A stretch of 64,000 nt of DNA from an uncultured Clostridia bacterium. Lineage in GTDB: Bacteria; Bacillota; Clostridia; Oscillospirales; Ruminococcaceae. The DNA lies in NCBI GenBank assembly GCA_947168885.1, contig CAMVNQ010000008.1, positions 62,001 to 126,000 on the forward strand. Direction: 5' to 3'. Below, piece by piece: positions 52,176-62,193 of this stretch (its first letter is position 1; each line of letters starts with the position of its first letter). The position numbers and the translations under genes are program-made. The notes beneath the pieces are model-generated. The model was not told the origin of the DNA and ran no database searches. It worked only from the letters and a program-made list of their open reading frames with translations.

Positions 52176-54213
52176 GTCTGTACACCCCCTCGCCGAATAT
52201 CGCTCCGATGAATTCGAACACCTGAGCCCACAGAACATAGATTATGAATATCAGAAGTGCAAGTATGAGTGCCGCGAACAGTGTCAGAAGAATTACTTTT
52301 ATAGTCTGTCCTACGGTAAAGTTGTTGACCTCCTTGAGTCCGATGAACGCTATGACAGCGATCCAGCCGTATGTCAGTATCGACAGCATCGCAGTAAGGA
52401 AGATCTCGTTGTTTGTAAGAATGTGTGACAGTATGTATGTCAGAGGCATGAATACTATATACGGTGTAAGGCTGTAGCATATAGCCGTATATATCTTCTT
52501 TACCGTGCCCTCACCTTCATTTATGGTACATACAAGATATGTGCAGGCTGTTACCGCTATTACAACAGCGATTATTGCGCCGATGTCGCTCATTATCTCG
52601 TATCTGCCGTCCATGACCGTCTTCATCAGGAATCCGCAGGTATATTTGCTTATGACGAATTCAACAATGAAGATCAGCAGCAGGAGCGACGGCATAAGCC
52701 AGCCTTCTCTGCGTTCCGCGGCAATGCCGTATGCGGTATCGGCAGGCTTTTTCATAAATCTGAAAGCATAGCAGAAGTTGTCAACAAATCTGTTTTCCCG
52801 AAGTTTTCCGCCGAAAGCTCTCGGCTTGTCGAGTATATGCTTTTTCTTGTCGAGTACCTTTATCATCCTGATTGCAACGAATATTGCTGCGATCACCAGA
52901 ATAACGGTTATTATATTGTTCTTGAGCCATACATTGCGTATTTCCCAGTATGCGTCAGAGTAGCCGGAATAATCCTTGGCAAGTCTTGCATAGCGCATAG
53001 CCTCGCTGTAATTCTCCTCACGGTAATAGCAGCGCCCCATGGCTTTGTTTGCATAGTCGAACATGGAGTTCATCTTCAGTATCGAAGTGAGCGGCTCCTT
53101 TGCTTCGGTATAGCGTCCTTTCGAATAAAGGTACAGCGCGTTGTGCAAAAGATCGGTGAATTCGGTAGGCTGATAGATCTGAACCTGCGCCTTATCCGAA
53201 TCGAGCACATAGATCCGGTCATTGCGGTCAACGGCGATGCCACTTACCATTGTGGAAAGTCCGACGCGCTGGGTACCGTCATCGGGACCTCCGAAAACGA
53301 AGATCATCTCACCCTCGTTGTTATACTCGAAGATATATCCCTGCTGATCTGCCACATACACGTTGTCGTGATTTCCCGCCGCCACAGATGTAGGAGTATC
53401 GGCGTAAGTGCCGTCGGTGTTGCGTATCATATTCGTACCGGCGATGTTCAGGCGTTTGAGTGTATCGTTCTTGTTGCCGCGTGTAACGGTATAGATAAGG
53501 CCCTTTTCGTCGATAGTAAGGTTTGTCGGTGTTGCGGGTATGTTGCTCACCATTTTTGCTCTCTGCTCGTCGGTGAGTATCATCCGGTAAATGATCGTCG
53601 TAAGATTTGTCGCAGCGTAGTTTGTTCCGAAGTATCCGAGAAATGTTCCGCCGTCCGTGGGGGATATTTCAACTATACCGTTCGTGTTGGATTCACACAC
53701 CACAAACATTATCCCCGCGTTATTTACTACTATCTTGATCGGAAGGAAGCTCACCTCGTCACCGTAAAGAGGGCTTGCGGGTTTGGAATACTCTCCTGTC
53801 AGCTCACCGTCGCTTCCGAAAATGAATATCTTTTCCGCGTCACGGTCTGCAACGTAGATGCTTCCGTCGCCGGTCACGAATACGCCGCGCGGATTTTTCA
53901 GGGTCCCTTCTCCGACAGTTTTTACAAGCTCGCCGTCGGGAGTTCCGACAACTATTCTTTTATTGCCGGAATCCGCGATATAGATAAGGCCGTCATCCGC
54001 AAGGCATATATCCCCCGGATCTTTCAGTGCCGCCTCGCCGAATTTCGTTATTGTAGAATGAGCAAGGTAAGCAGTCTGAGTCTGCCGTATCTGACCATAT
54101 CCGTTGATCGTATATGTGACATAAGGGGTGTCGGCATACGCGGAGAACGACAGCGTTATACATATCACCACTGCTGTCAGCAGCGCCGCAGCAAGGTGTT
54201 TCAGCTTCTGCAT
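52165..54213 (-). CDS. NHL-propeller/YIP1 membrane protein
   Basis: 682 residues. Signal peptide (1-27); an NHL-repeat beta-propeller (about 35-345: DICLADDGLIYIADSGNKRI, PRGVFVTGDGSIYVADRD, GIAVDRNDRIYVLDSDKA); a TPR-like helical segment (350-420); one membrane helix; and a YIP1 domain with about five helices (500-680). It sits between the two permease sets and overlaps the DUF5696 gene by 11 bases. The propeller could bind glycans or partner proteins outside. Function unknown. Confidence 0.75.
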   Translation of the reverse strand: MQKLKHLAAALLTAVVICITLSFSAYADTPYVTYTINGYGQIRQTQTAYLAHSTITKFGEAALKDPGDICLADDGLIYIADSGNKRIVVGTPDGELVKTVGEGTLKNPRGVFVTGDGSIYVADRDAEKIFIFGSDGELTGEYSKPASPLYGDEVSFLPIKIVVNNAGIMFVVCESNTNGIVEISPTDGGTFLGYFGTNYAATNLTTIIYRMILTDEQRAKMVSNIPATPTNLTIDEKGLIYTVTRGNKNDTLKRLNIAGTNMIRNTDGTYADTPTSVAAGNHDNVYVADQQGYIFEYNNEGEMIFVFGGPDDGTQRVGLSTMVSGIAVDRNDRIYVLDSDKAQVQIYQPTEFTDLLHNALYLYSKGRYTEAKEPLTSILKMNSMFDYANKAMGRCYYREENYSEAMRYARLAKDYSGYSDAYWEIRNVWLKNNIITVILVIAAIFVAIRMIKVLDKKKHILDKPRAFGGKLRENRFVDNFCYAFRFMKKPADTAYGIAAERREGWLMPSLLLLIFIVEFVISKYTCGFLMKTVMDGRYEIMSDIGAIIAVVIAVTACTYLVCTINEGEGTVKKIYTAICYSLTPYIVFMPLTYILSHILTNNEIFLTAMLSILTYGWIAVIAFIGLKEVNNFTVGQTIKVILLTLFAALILALLIFIIYVLWAQVFEFIGAIFGEGVYRLGY

Positions 54214-54229
54214 AGTCTTTCCCCCAATT

Positions 54230-55093
54230 CTACTTGATGCCGGAGTTTGCCATTGTGTTCATTACCTTGTTCTGTAAGATTATAAACAGGATAAGGTTAG
54301 GCAGGAACATTATCAGTGAAGCCGCGGCCGCCATACCCTGTCCGGCAACGGTGTTGTTTGCGTTTACAAGTGTGTTCATGTAAAATGTCAGCGTCTTCAT
54401 GCTGTCATCGCTGAAAAAGTAACTCGATGTCTCCATATTCGTCCAGACCTGCTGGAATACCAGTATCGCGGCAGTTGCAACGGCAGGTCTTATCATGGGC
54501 ATGATGACCTTAAGATAGATGTCAAGGTCGGTCGCGCCGTCCATATACGCCGCTTCAAGCAGCGAATCCGGCACCTGCTCGACGAACTGCTTTACAAGGA
54601 ACAGCGCCACAGGCATAGCTACAAGCGGAAGGATATGCGCGAGCAGATTGTCGATAAGTCCGAGCTTGCAGATAACAAGGTATCTCGGGATCAGTACAGC
54701 CGTGCTTACGAACATGATCGCGACCTGATTGATCTTAGCGAGCATATTGCGGCCCTTGAACTTTATCTTCGCAAGGGCGAATGCCGACATCGTTGTGAGG
54801 AGCAGAGCCAGACCCACCGTGACAACGGTGACGATAAGGCTGTTGAACAGATACCTGCTAAGAGGTATGCCGCTGCTCTCGGAGAATTTTATAAGCTTCT
54901 GGAAATTCTCAAAAGTGGGGTTCTTAACGAAGAATGTGGGCGGAAAAGCGAACAGCTCTTCCATCGGCTTGAAAGCGTGGTTTATGATAAAGATGATCGG
55001 CATACCCATAAAGATAACAAGCGGGAGTATGAGAAGAATTATTTTTAGCTGACCTATCTCAAAGCGTTTCGGATTGATCTTTCTGCCTTTCAT
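54230..55093 (-). CDS. Sugar ABC permease, MalG type (importer 2)
   Basis: 287 residues, six helices, EAA loop [20 protein letters not shown]. Overlaps the preceding permease by four bases (ATGA). GGTGATAAA precedes the start. Confidence 0.93.
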   Translation of the reverse strand: MKGRKINPKRFEIGQLKIILLILPLVIFMGMPIIFIINHAFKPMEELFAFPPTFFVKNPTFENFQKLIKFSESSGIPLSRYLFNSLIVTVVTVGLALLLTTMSAFALAKIKFKGRNMLAKINQVAIMFVSTAVLIPRYLVICKLGLIDNLLAHILPLVAMPVALFLVKQFVEQVPDSLLEAAYMDGATDLDIYLKVIMPMIRPAVATAAILVFQQVWTNMETSSYFFSDDSMKTLTFYMNTLVNANNTVAGQGMAAAASLIMFLPNLILFIILQNKVMNTMANSGIK

Positions 55094-56106
55094 TTTATCA
55101 CCTTCCCTTCGGCCTGTACCTTGACGGGCTTTGACGCTTTTGCCTTTCCGTAAGGATCCTTTTCGGTGAGAAGTGCATTTGCGCCCTTGCTGAAAAGCTG
55201 GACTATGAGCAGCAGGACTACCGAAATTGCCGCCGCGTAGCCCATTTCATAGCGCAGGAAGCCATAGTCTTCTATGTGGTTTACGAGAAGCTGGGAGGCA
55301 TAGCCCGGAGACGGGTTGCCCACAAGCATCGAGCTTATCATACCGTTCTGGAATGCGCCTACTATCGCCATTACCGCCGCGAAGAGCATCTGCGGCTTCA
55401 TCTGCGGTATGGTTATGTAGATCATTTCCTGGAATCGGTTGGTTATGCCGTCGATAGATGCCGCCTCATAAAGCGACGCATCGGTGTTGAGAATACCGGC
55501 TATCATACTCAGGAAGCCTATACCCATTGATGACCACAGACCGATGATTATGACTATCGGAAGAAGGTATCTTGCGTCCGTAAGCCAGAGTATCGGTTCG
55601 GTGATGATCCCGAGCTCCATGAGCCAGCTGTTGAGAAGACCGGCCTGATCGCCGGAAAAGATGACTTTCCAGAGCACCGTCATAGCAACGCCCGTTGTCA
55701 TACTCGGCGAGTAGAGGATAAGTGCAAAAACGGTCCGCACAGGCTTTGTGAGATTACACAAAGCCCATGCGAGAATGAAGGAAAGAATATAACCTCCGAT
55801 ACCTACAACAACAGCATAAATTATGGTATTGGGGAGGACATATTTCATAAACTCCGCATCGTTCGTGAGGATAGTTATATAGTTGAGAAATCCCACGAAC
55901 TTCGGAAACTCGATAGCGTTGAAATTAGTAAACGAAAGAATTACTGCAAGAAATACCGGTACAAGTATGAATATAGAGAAGATAAGTGCGTATGGACCTA
56001 TGAAGAGCCAGCCGCGCCAGTTGTTCTCACGGCGGGAGATCTTGTTTTTTCTGCGTTTCTTCGCGGGCTTTACTGCCGGCTGTGCGGCATTTGCCTGTGC
56101 TTCCAT
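55090..56106 (-). CDS. Sugar ABC permease, MalF type (importer 2)
   Basis: 338 residues; Ala/Lys-rich N-terminus, six helices, EAA loop [28 protein letters not shown] precedes the ATG. Confidence 0.93.
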   Translation of the reverse strand: MEAQANAAQPAVKPAKKRRKNKISRRENNWRGWLFIGPYALIFSIFILVPVFLAVILSFTNFNAIEFPKFVGFLNYITILTNDAEFMKYVLPNTIIYAVVVGIGGYILSFILAWALCNLTKPVRTVFALILYSPSMTTGVAMTVLWKVIFSGDQAGLLNSWLMELGIITEPILWLTDARYLLPIVIIIGLWSSMGIGFLSMIAGILNTDASLYEAASIDGITNRFQEMIYITIPQMKPQMLFAAVMAIVGAFQNGMISSMLVGNPSPGYASQLLVNHIEDYGFLRYEMGYAAAISVVLLLIVQLFSKGANALLTEKDPYGKAKASKPVKVQAEGKVIK

Positions 56107-56124
56107 AAAACAAGCACCTCCTTG

Positions 56125-59094
56125 TTATCTTCCGAGTATCGGCATGATACTGTTTATATCGGGGATCCGGTATTCCTTGAGGGTGTTCCCCTCGCTGTCG
56201 ATGTAGCCGAACTCTTCAAGCTTACGTTTCATTTCGCGGTCAATGACTTTTACAGCCTCGTCGATACGGGTCTGGGCACTCTTGCCGTCAACTACCACGG
56301 AGTTGAATGCGTTGCTGATCTCGCGCTCAAGCATATATGTTCCGGGTACGCGCGCTACATCTATTACATTCTTTGCAAATTCGAGTATTACTTTCTTGTG
56401 CGAGCTGTCTATCGGCAGACGTTCAAAGGCTTCCACGTTGGCTGTCGTCCACAGGTATTCGTCACCGTAGGTGATCTGCATGGTCTGACCGAATTCTGCC
56501 TGTACAGGCGTGGATGACCACCATTTGATGAACTCCCACGCTTTTGCTTCGCGTTCTTTGCTGCTTTTAAAGATCACTGTCGATTCGGCGCAGCCGCAGG
56601 TATTTCGTGCTATGCTGCCGTCGGGCTGTTCAAGTCCCGGGACGATAGCGATATCCCATGAGCCCGCGAGTTCGGGAGCCGCGTTGCTTATAAGGTTATA
56701 TGTACCGTAGTCACAGATACCTATCGGTATGTCTCCGTTACGGAAATGCTGATAGAAGTTATCTATATCCACCGGCATATCATATACCGTGAACAGGTCG
56801 GTAAGTGTTGTGAAGCCCTTTACCGATGCTTCGCTGCCGAGTGTGGTGCCGTCCTGCGCAAGTCCCGAGTAAAGTGCTCCGCCGCTCTGTACGATAAGCG
56901 GTGTTGTGCCGTGGAAGTTGCGCATAGCTCTCATTCCCGCGGTCGGGTAGTAGAAGTTGAGTCCGCGCATCTGGAGCTCCGGCAGCATATCTATAACGTC
57001 CTGCATAGTGTCGGGAACACTTAGTCCGAGCTTTTCAAGAACGTCGGTTCGGTAAACGAGCACCCAGAAGTTCATGGTTTCGGGCATCGAATAAACCGAC
57101 TCGCCGATAGTTCCCGTAAGGAAGAATCCCGGTTCATATGCCGAGGCGGTCTCCCTGAAATCGGGGTATTCCGCCATATCCGCCAGTGCTCCGCGTATCG
57201 CGAGCTCATAGGGAATGGTATAGTTTATTCCGGTCGCCACATCGGGGGCGTTGCCGGAGGAATTTGCAAGCACGAGCTTGTACTGGTCGGGCATTATACT
57301 TATGTCAACATCAATGCCGGACGAAGGTGTGAAGTATTCGTCGATCATCTTCTGCATTACCTGTACATACTGGCTCGAACGGTTCACCCACACCTGAACG
57401 TGATCGGGGTCTATGTTCGACGCAGAGTATGACTGATCGAAGAACGATGCTATGAAGCGCTCTATTGCCTTCCATATCACCTCAAAGAAGTTGGGCGGAT
57501 CGGGAAGCTTTGCACCGTCCTGATAAAGCCATATACGGTCAATCGCGATCCCGTTCTTGAGCAGGTTGTCTATGGTGTTCGCGAGATACTGATTGACTGA
57601 GTTGGTGCTTGACGAAAGTTCGCCTATGCGGTAGGGTATCTCGTCGGGATTATCCGCCAGCGAACGGAGCTGATTGGCGGCAATAAGCATAGAGGACATC
57701 ACCGCGACATTACTTCCGCCTGTGAAGTGCCGCGCGCTTGCTTCGAGCTGTGTAAGCTCATCTGCGTAGCCCCTTAATGTGGTGTCAAGGTTCGGTATAT
57801 AGCGTGAAAGGGAAAGGTCTCTGTACTTGTCGGAGTTGGTTCCGGCGACCTTTGTTATCTCAAGCGCGAGGTCATTCACACCCGCCATGATCTCTTCGAC
57901 AGACTCGATAATATAACATATCGGTTCAAGCGTTAATGTGTATGAGATCGTGTGTTCACCGGGTTCAAGATAAACCGAGAGCTTTCTTCCGTCGTGATCG
58001 GAAAGAGAATCTATCCTGTAGCTTGTTGAATACGCCATTTCACAGGCAGAAAACGCTGTATCCGGTACTTTGCCGTCAATACGCACGTCAACAAATACAG
58101 GGAAATCAGTCTTGTCGGACTGGCTGTAGTTCATTGCTATATAATAATATCCCGCGGTTTCTGCATTAAAGCTGTATGTAAGTGACTGACCCGCGGTATC
58201 GAACGAAGCAGGATCTATAGTGTTAAGCTCGGAATCGGTCACTTTGTAGGGCGAAACTCCGGCATCGGTATCCGCAACAGCGTGTATCGAGGATTCATTG
58301 GCGAAACTGTACTTCTCGCCCTCTATCGTTATAAGGGAGCTGCCGCTTGCAGGCTGGGTGTCCTTGAAATCGGGTATAGTCTCCGGAGCGGTAAAGGCGA
58401 CTGCGCCGAGCAGGAAATTACCGCTTTTTACCTCGAAATAAAGGCAGTGCTCGCCCGCGGGAAGTTCAACGAGCAGGGGGGTGGAATGCCTTCCGCTGCT
58501 GTCGGTGAAGTACGCGCTTTCCCACTGCTTTGCCTTTTCCGGAACAGTCACGACCTCGTCGTTGTAGCGGTCGTAGGACTTTTCGGCTTTCGGAACCCAC
58601 GTCGAGCGCAGCTTGACGTTCCTGCACTCATAGAACGGATAATTTCCCTCAGCGTCAAGCGCCATCGAGAACTCTATCGGAAGCACCGAATCGTCATAGG
58701 AAAGATAATCGAAACGAACGGCATACAGCCCTGTCGTCGGCACGGATACGGTAAGACTGCATTTGTCTCCCTCGTGAAAGTCGGCAACGCTGTCCGCGCC
58801 CTCATAGCCCATTGTGTCGCTGCTCCATGAGCCGGTATTGCCTTCGGAGAACGTGAAGACAAGGTCTTCGCCGGAATATTCGGGCGCGGTGTATCTTCCT
58901 GAGCGCACCTTTGAGTAATTATTGGAGATCCGTTCGCTGACGAACTGCTTGTCATACACGGACGAGGAGGCTGAAGCAGCCTGCGCCGCAGAGGCGGATA
59001 CCGCGCTCATAGGTACAGCCGTATTTGTAAACGATAACAAAATCAGTGCAGCCAACGCCTTTGAAAGGCGCTTCATCGTTTTATTTCTGTCCAT
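56125..59094 (-). CDS. Very large extracellular solute-binding protein (importer 2)
   Basis: 989 residues, about twice the usual binding protein. A signal peptide (1-40) without a lipobox cysteine, two carbohydrate-binding-like beta sandwiches (about 60-230 and 240-395: TTGLYAVRFDYLSYDDS, AGYYYIAMNYSQSDKTDFP), a helical linker, and from about 560 a family 1 solute-binding fold (VQVWVNRSSQYVQVMQKMID, MQDVIDMLPELQMRGLNFYY). It should present long oligosaccharides to the permeases encoded next. How it stays at the membrane is not clear. Confidence 0.8.
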   Translation of the reverse strand: MDRNKTMKRLSKALAALILLSFTNTAVPMSAVSASAAQAASASSSVYDKQFVSERISNNYSKVRSGRYTAPEYSGEDLVFTFSEGNTGSWSSDTMGYEGADSVADFHEGDKCSLTVSVPTTGLYAVRFDYLSYDDSVLPIEFSMALDAEGNYPFYECRNVKLRSTWVPKAEKSYDRYNDEVVTVPEKAKQWESAYFTDSSGRHSTPLLVELPAGEHCLYFEVKSGNFLLGAVAFTAPETIPDFKDTQPASGSSLITIEGEKYSFANESSIHAVADTDAGVSPYKVTDSELNTIDPASFDTAGQSLTYSFNAETAGYYYIAMNYSQSDKTDFPVFVDVRIDGKVPDTAFSACEMAYSTSYRIDSLSDHDGRKLSVYLEPGEHTISYTLTLEPICYIIESVEEIMAGVNDLALEITKVAGTNSDKYRDLSLSRYIPNLDTTLRGYADELTQLEASARHFTGGSNVAVMSSMLIAANQLRSLADNPDEIPYRIGELSSSTNSVNQYLANTIDNLLKNGIAIDRIWLYQDGAKLPDPPNFFEVIWKAIERFIASFFDQSYSASNIDPDHVQVWVNRSSQYVQVMQKMIDEYFTPSSGIDVDISIMPDQYKLVLANSSGNAPDVATGINYTIPYELAIRGALADMAEYPDFRETASAYEPGFFLTGTIGESVYSMPETMNFWVLVYRTDVLEKLGLSVPDTMQDVIDMLPELQMRGLNFYYPTAGMRAMRNFHGTTPLIVQSGGALYSGLAQDGTTLGSEASVKGFTTLTDLFTVYDMPVDIDNFYQHFRNGDIPIGICDYGTYNLISNAAPELAGSWDIAIVPGLEQPDGSIARNTCGCAESTVIFKSSKEREAKAWEFIKWWSSTPVQAEFGQTMQITYGDEYLWTTANVEAFERLPIDSSHKKVILEFAKNVIDVARVPGTYMLEREISNAFNSVVVDGKSAQTRIDEAVKVIDREMKRKLEEFGYIDSEGNTLKEYRIPDINSIMPILGR

Positions 59095-59118
59095 ATAATC
59101 CTCCTCGGAGCAAGGATC

Positions 59119-59415
59119 TCAGTAGTAGAATTTTCTGTGTATAAGCATATACGCATAGACGAGCGAGCTTACCCCGCCGAGTATGCAGGCAAAAACGATA
59201 AGTTCCGTGATCGTGACTTTCCACACGTTCACAAGTATCATCGAAATAAGCATAAGCATAACGAACCAGTAGGCAAACAGGAACGCGCTTATGATAAGCC
59301 ACCGCAGCGCAGTTTTTGCGGTATCGGCAGCTATCTGTTTCTTGGTCATTCCTTCGTAATAGGAATTTTTGCGCCGTCTGAAACCTTCTCTCGGAGGCTT
59401 TTTCTTATTCTGCAT
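59119..59415 (-). CDS. Small membrane protein of unknown function
   Basis: About 98 residues: a basic N-terminus (KKKPPREGFRRRKN) and two hydrophobic segments (about 40-65 and 70-95). It overlaps the 3' end of the GH43 gene; ATG 59415 or TTG 59421 could start it. Conserved position before the binding protein would suggest an assembly factor, but nothing in the sequence names one. Confidence 0.6.
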   Translation of the reverse strand: MQNKKKPPREGFRRRKNSYYEGMTKKQIAADTAKTALRWLIISAFLFAYWFVMLMLISMILVNVWKVTITELIVFACILGGVSSLVYAYMLIHRKFYY

Positions 59416-61015
59416 TTTCAAGGTATTTTACACCCCACACGCTCTCATCATATCCGACAGCGGAGAACGTCATGACCGGAGTTCCCGCTTCGTCGGGCAT
59501 CTTGCAGAACACGCCGCTGTATGTCTTGTCATTCAGCGTAACTGTCATAAAGTATGTACCCTCGCGCATTTCCCAGGTTCCGGACTGTTTTTCGGTTCTT
59601 GCGGTACCGTCGTCATTCAGATAAAGTATCACAGGTTCCGCGACTTTGCCGTCGATCTTTGTTCCCTGATCTATAAAGTAATAGCGGCCTGCTGTCTCCT
59701 GCATGGTATAACCAGTTTCCGATGCTTTTTCGCCCTGTGTCTGGTAAGGCAGCATACACGGCCAGCCTTCACTGTTGACAAGGAACTGGTGAACACGCGG
59801 TGAGTGTCTTTCGCTTCCGTCGTCGAAGCGCGTATGATAGACTATATACTTTCTCCCGTCATCGTCTATAAGTGCCGAATTGTGACCGGTAGCCTTGTAT
59901 GCTTTAGAAAGACTCGGAAGCATATAATTGCCGGAAAGTTTAAGTCCGAAATATGCGTGGTTAAGTCCCTTTACCGCGTTTTTCCCGTTCATATCCACAT
60001 ATTCTCCGTCGGGTCTGTCGCTGCGGTAAACGCGTATCTGGTATCCGCCGTCGCGGTTGAGTCCGCCGTAAGAAACGAACAGATAATAATATCCGCTCTC
60101 TTTATCATACAGTATATAAGGTCCTTCTATGGACATATGTCCGCCGCCGATAAGCCTTTTTCCGTAGTATGCATCGACGTTGTTTTCCTTGTCGGTCTTC
60201 GGGTGAATGACCTTTCCGGTCTTTTCGTCGAGTTCAAGCAGGAAGATGCCGCCGCTCCATGAACCGTAAACCATCCACATTCTTCCGTCTGCGTCATAGA
60301 ACACCGCGGGGTCGATAGCGTTCGGGAAGTTCTCGAAATTATATTCTCTCCCCTTGAAATAGTTCTCGACAGCATGATCTTCATCGACATAGTCGAGCAC
60401 ATCGGTAGCTTTTATCGTTTCCTGGTCGTAGCCCGAGTAGATCAACGCGCCCTTCCATTCAAACGGACCTTCCGGACTGTCGGAGATGCCGTAGCAAAGG
60501 TTGGAAGCGTTCCACGTCGAGGTGGTGCAGTAGTACATAACATACTTGCCCATTGCTTTGTTGTATATTACGTCGGGAGCCCAGACGTGCTCGCCGCCCT
60601 GCTTCGCGTTGTCGGTAGGTATCAGGCTCTTAGGGCTTCCCGCGTAGGCGAAGGCTTCGTCATATACATCGTATATCTGTCCGTAAACCGTGTTGCTCGC
60701 CCGATAGCCGTCGGCGACGAACCTCCATGTCTTGAGGTCTTCGCAGGACGCGCAGGACATATGCGAGCCGTATATGTAATACTTCCCGTCGGCTTTAAGT
60801 ATCGACGGATCGTGTACCGAAGCACCTGATGAAACATTGCCTTTCTTTATTCCGTCATAGCTTACCGAAAAATCGTAGTCTCTTTCCACTTCGGGTGCCT
60901 CCGTCTGTGCAAGGGTTTGTTCCTGCGGTGTTTGCGGAGTTTGTCCGCCGCAGCCGGAAATTGTCAGTACAACTGCCAGAGAAGCAGTGATCGATTTTAA
61001 GTTGTTTTTTCTCAT
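59405..61015 (-). CDS. Extracellular GH43 arabinanase lipoprotein
   Basis: 536 residues. Lipobox in LTISGC; the linker runs to about residue 45. The GH43 propeller follows with base in GASVHDPSILKAD, modulating Asp in NAIDPAVFYD and acid in SIEGPYILYD, plus HVWAPDVIYN. The C-terminal 100 residues form a lipocalin-like beta domain (GTWEMREGTYFMTVTLNDKTYSG) typical of endo-1,5-alpha-L-arabinanases with an accessory domain. It is the first gene of the long operon and would cut arabinan outside the cell. Confidence 0.85.
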   Translation of the reverse strand: MRKNNLKSITASLAVVLTISGCGGQTPQTPQEQTLAQTEAPEVERDYDFSVSYDGIKKGNVSSGASVHDPSILKADGKYYIYGSHMSCASCEDLKTWRFVADGYRASNTVYGQIYDVYDEAFAYAGSPKSLIPTDNAKQGGEHVWAPDVIYNKAMGKYVMYYCTTSTWNASNLCYGISDSPEGPFEWKGALIYSGYDQETIKATDVLDYVDEDHAVENYFKGREYNFENFPNAIDPAVFYDADGRMWMVYGSWSGGIFLLELDEKTGKVIHPKTDKENNVDAYYGKRLIGGGHMSIEGPYILYDKESGYYYLFVSYGGLNRDGGYQIRVYRSDRPDGEYVDMNGKNAVKGLNHAYFGLKLSGNYMLPSLSKAYKATGHNSALIDDDGRKYIVYHTRFDDGSERHSPRVHQFLVNSEGWPCMLPYQTQGEKASETGYTMQETAGRYYFIDQGTKIDGKVAEPVILYLNDDGTARTEKQSGTWEMREGTYFMTVTLNDKTYSGVFCKMPDEAGTPVMTFSAVGYDESVWGVKYLENAE

Positions 61016-61077
61016 TTTACTGCTCCTTCACCTGTAAGGTCGCGGCAATAATTACATTGTATAAACGCTGTATGTTA

Positions 61078-61107
61078 ATTATATACCTATAATAGCCATT
61101 GTTTCAA
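61078..61107 (-). promoter_or_regulatory. Promoter of the arabinan operon
   Basis: Minus strand: weak -35 TTGAAA (61102-61107), 18-base spacer, TATAAT (61078-61083). The AraC-type site abuts and overlaps the -35, as for a class II activator. Confidence 0.65.
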
Positions 61108-61132
61108 TGGACAATATTCTTACTTATATGGA
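61105..61132 (+). promoter_or_regulatory. Putative AraC operator, site A
   Basis: A 28-bp sequence: CAATGGACAATATTCTT, four variable bases, ATATGGA. It matches site B (62107-62134, opposite strand) at every position except within the four-base spacer. Confidence 0.7.
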
Positions 61133-61164
61133 TAATCATCTCATCGAGCGTTAAGTTGTTAACA

Positions 61165-61222
61165 AAGAAAAGCACCGGAAATCTGTACGTACATTTTTGG
61201 CTTTGTACTTTACAGATTCCGG
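61165..61222 (-). terminator. Terminator of the araC gene
   Basis: On the minus strand CCGGAATCTGT (61212-61222 side) pairs with ACAGATTTCCGG (61175-61186 side), followed by TGCTTTTCTTTG. Confidence 0.75.
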
Positions 61223-61249
61223 AGCCGGATATTTATACTATAGATAATC

Positions 61250-62098
61250 TCAATAATCAGTTTTGGCCGAAAGCCTGTATTCTTTCGGAGACATACCGCT
61301 GAAGGCATGGAAGCATCTGCTGAAATAAAGTCTGTCCTCAAAGCCTATCCGGCCGGCTATTTCACCGACGGGAAGGAGCGTAGATCGCAGAAGATAAGCG
61401 GCAACCTGCATTCTGTGGGCGTTGTGGTACTGCTGCATAGTGGTTCCGTAAGCTTGCTTGAATATAGCCGCCATGCGCTTATAGCTCAGGTAGAACTCCT
61501 TTTCAAGCTTCTCTGTGCTGAACGGTTCGGCATAGTGCTTTTCAAGCCATGAACGGATATTTCGGGTGATCGAGCAGTCGTTTTTATCCATATACTTCGC
61601 AAGAGCGATGTCCGCGAGAAAAGAGTAAAACATACTGTTTATCCTCATTCTTTTGAGCTCGTCTCCGATTCGGCAGTAGTCCACGAGTTCCGCAAATCTG
61701 CGCTCGATATACCCGCCTTTCAGACCTCCGAGCTTTTTGGGCAGTATCTCATAAGAACGCAGCGGCTTGTTCAGCACGAGCGGAGAAGAATCCGGCTCGA
61801 ACCGCGGAGTGTCGTCGGTCGGTTCGTCGAGATAGAAATGCGCATAATACCACTTTGTGCCGCGTTGAGTCTCCTTGACACCGTAATGCCGTATGTGATG
61901 CTTCAGGAAGAGAAGCTCTCCCTCGTTTATGTCGTAATCCGTCCCGTCCTCTGAAACATACATCGTTCCCTCAACGACGTATATGAGGTCGTTGAATTCG
62001 AGGACTCTGTCAAGATGATAGAAAGGATCTATCGCTGCGAGATAGTCACAGGCACAGACTATCGGCTGAGATGTTGATGATAAAATTATTTCGTTCAA
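61250..62098 (-). CDS. AraC family transcriptional regulator
   Basis: 282 residues from TTG 62098 (MNEIILSSTSQ), with ATGGAG upstream; the same frame stays open beyond but is the complement of the GH127 gene. N-terminal cupin sensor (NDLIYVVEGTMYVSEDG, INEGELLFLKHHIRHYG) and C-terminal double helix-turn-helix (LEKEFYLSYKRMAAIFKQAY and GEIAGRIGFEDRLYFSRCF). It lies between the GH43 operon and the GH127 gene and probably senses an arabinose oligosaccharide. Confidence 0.9.
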   Translation of the reverse strand: MNEIILSSTSQPIVCACDYLAAIDPFYHLDRVLEFNDLIYVVEGTMYVSEDGTDYDINEGELLFLKHHIRHYGVKETQRGTKWYYAHFYLDEPTDDTPRFEPDSSPLVLNKPLRSYEILPKKLGGLKGGYIERRFAELVDYCRIGDELKRMRINSMFYSFLADIALAKYMDKNDCSITRNIRSWLEKHYAEPFSTEKLEKEFYLSYKRMAAIFKQAYGTTMQQYHNAHRMQVAAYLLRSTLLPVGEIAGRIGFEDRLYFSRCFHAFSGMSPKEYRLSAKTDY

Positions 62099-62106
62099 GA
62101 TTATAC

Positions 62107-62134
62107 TCCATATCCGCAAGAATATTGTCCATTG
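62107..62134 (-). promoter_or_regulatory. Putative AraC operator, site B
   Basis: Minus strand: CAATGGACAATATTCTT, then GCGG, then ATATGGA. It lies downstream of the araC promoter and just before its ribosome site, a position that predicts autorepression. Confidence 0.7.
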
Positions 62135-62153
62135 ATTTTTGCTGTATGATACA

Positions 62154-62182
62154 ATTATAATAAAACTACGCACAAATGTCAA
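62154..62182 (-). promoter_or_regulatory. araC promoter
   Basis: Minus strand: TTGACA (62177-62182), 17-base spacer, TATAAT (62154-62159). Confidence 0.85.
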
Positions 62183-62193
62183 TACAAAAATGC

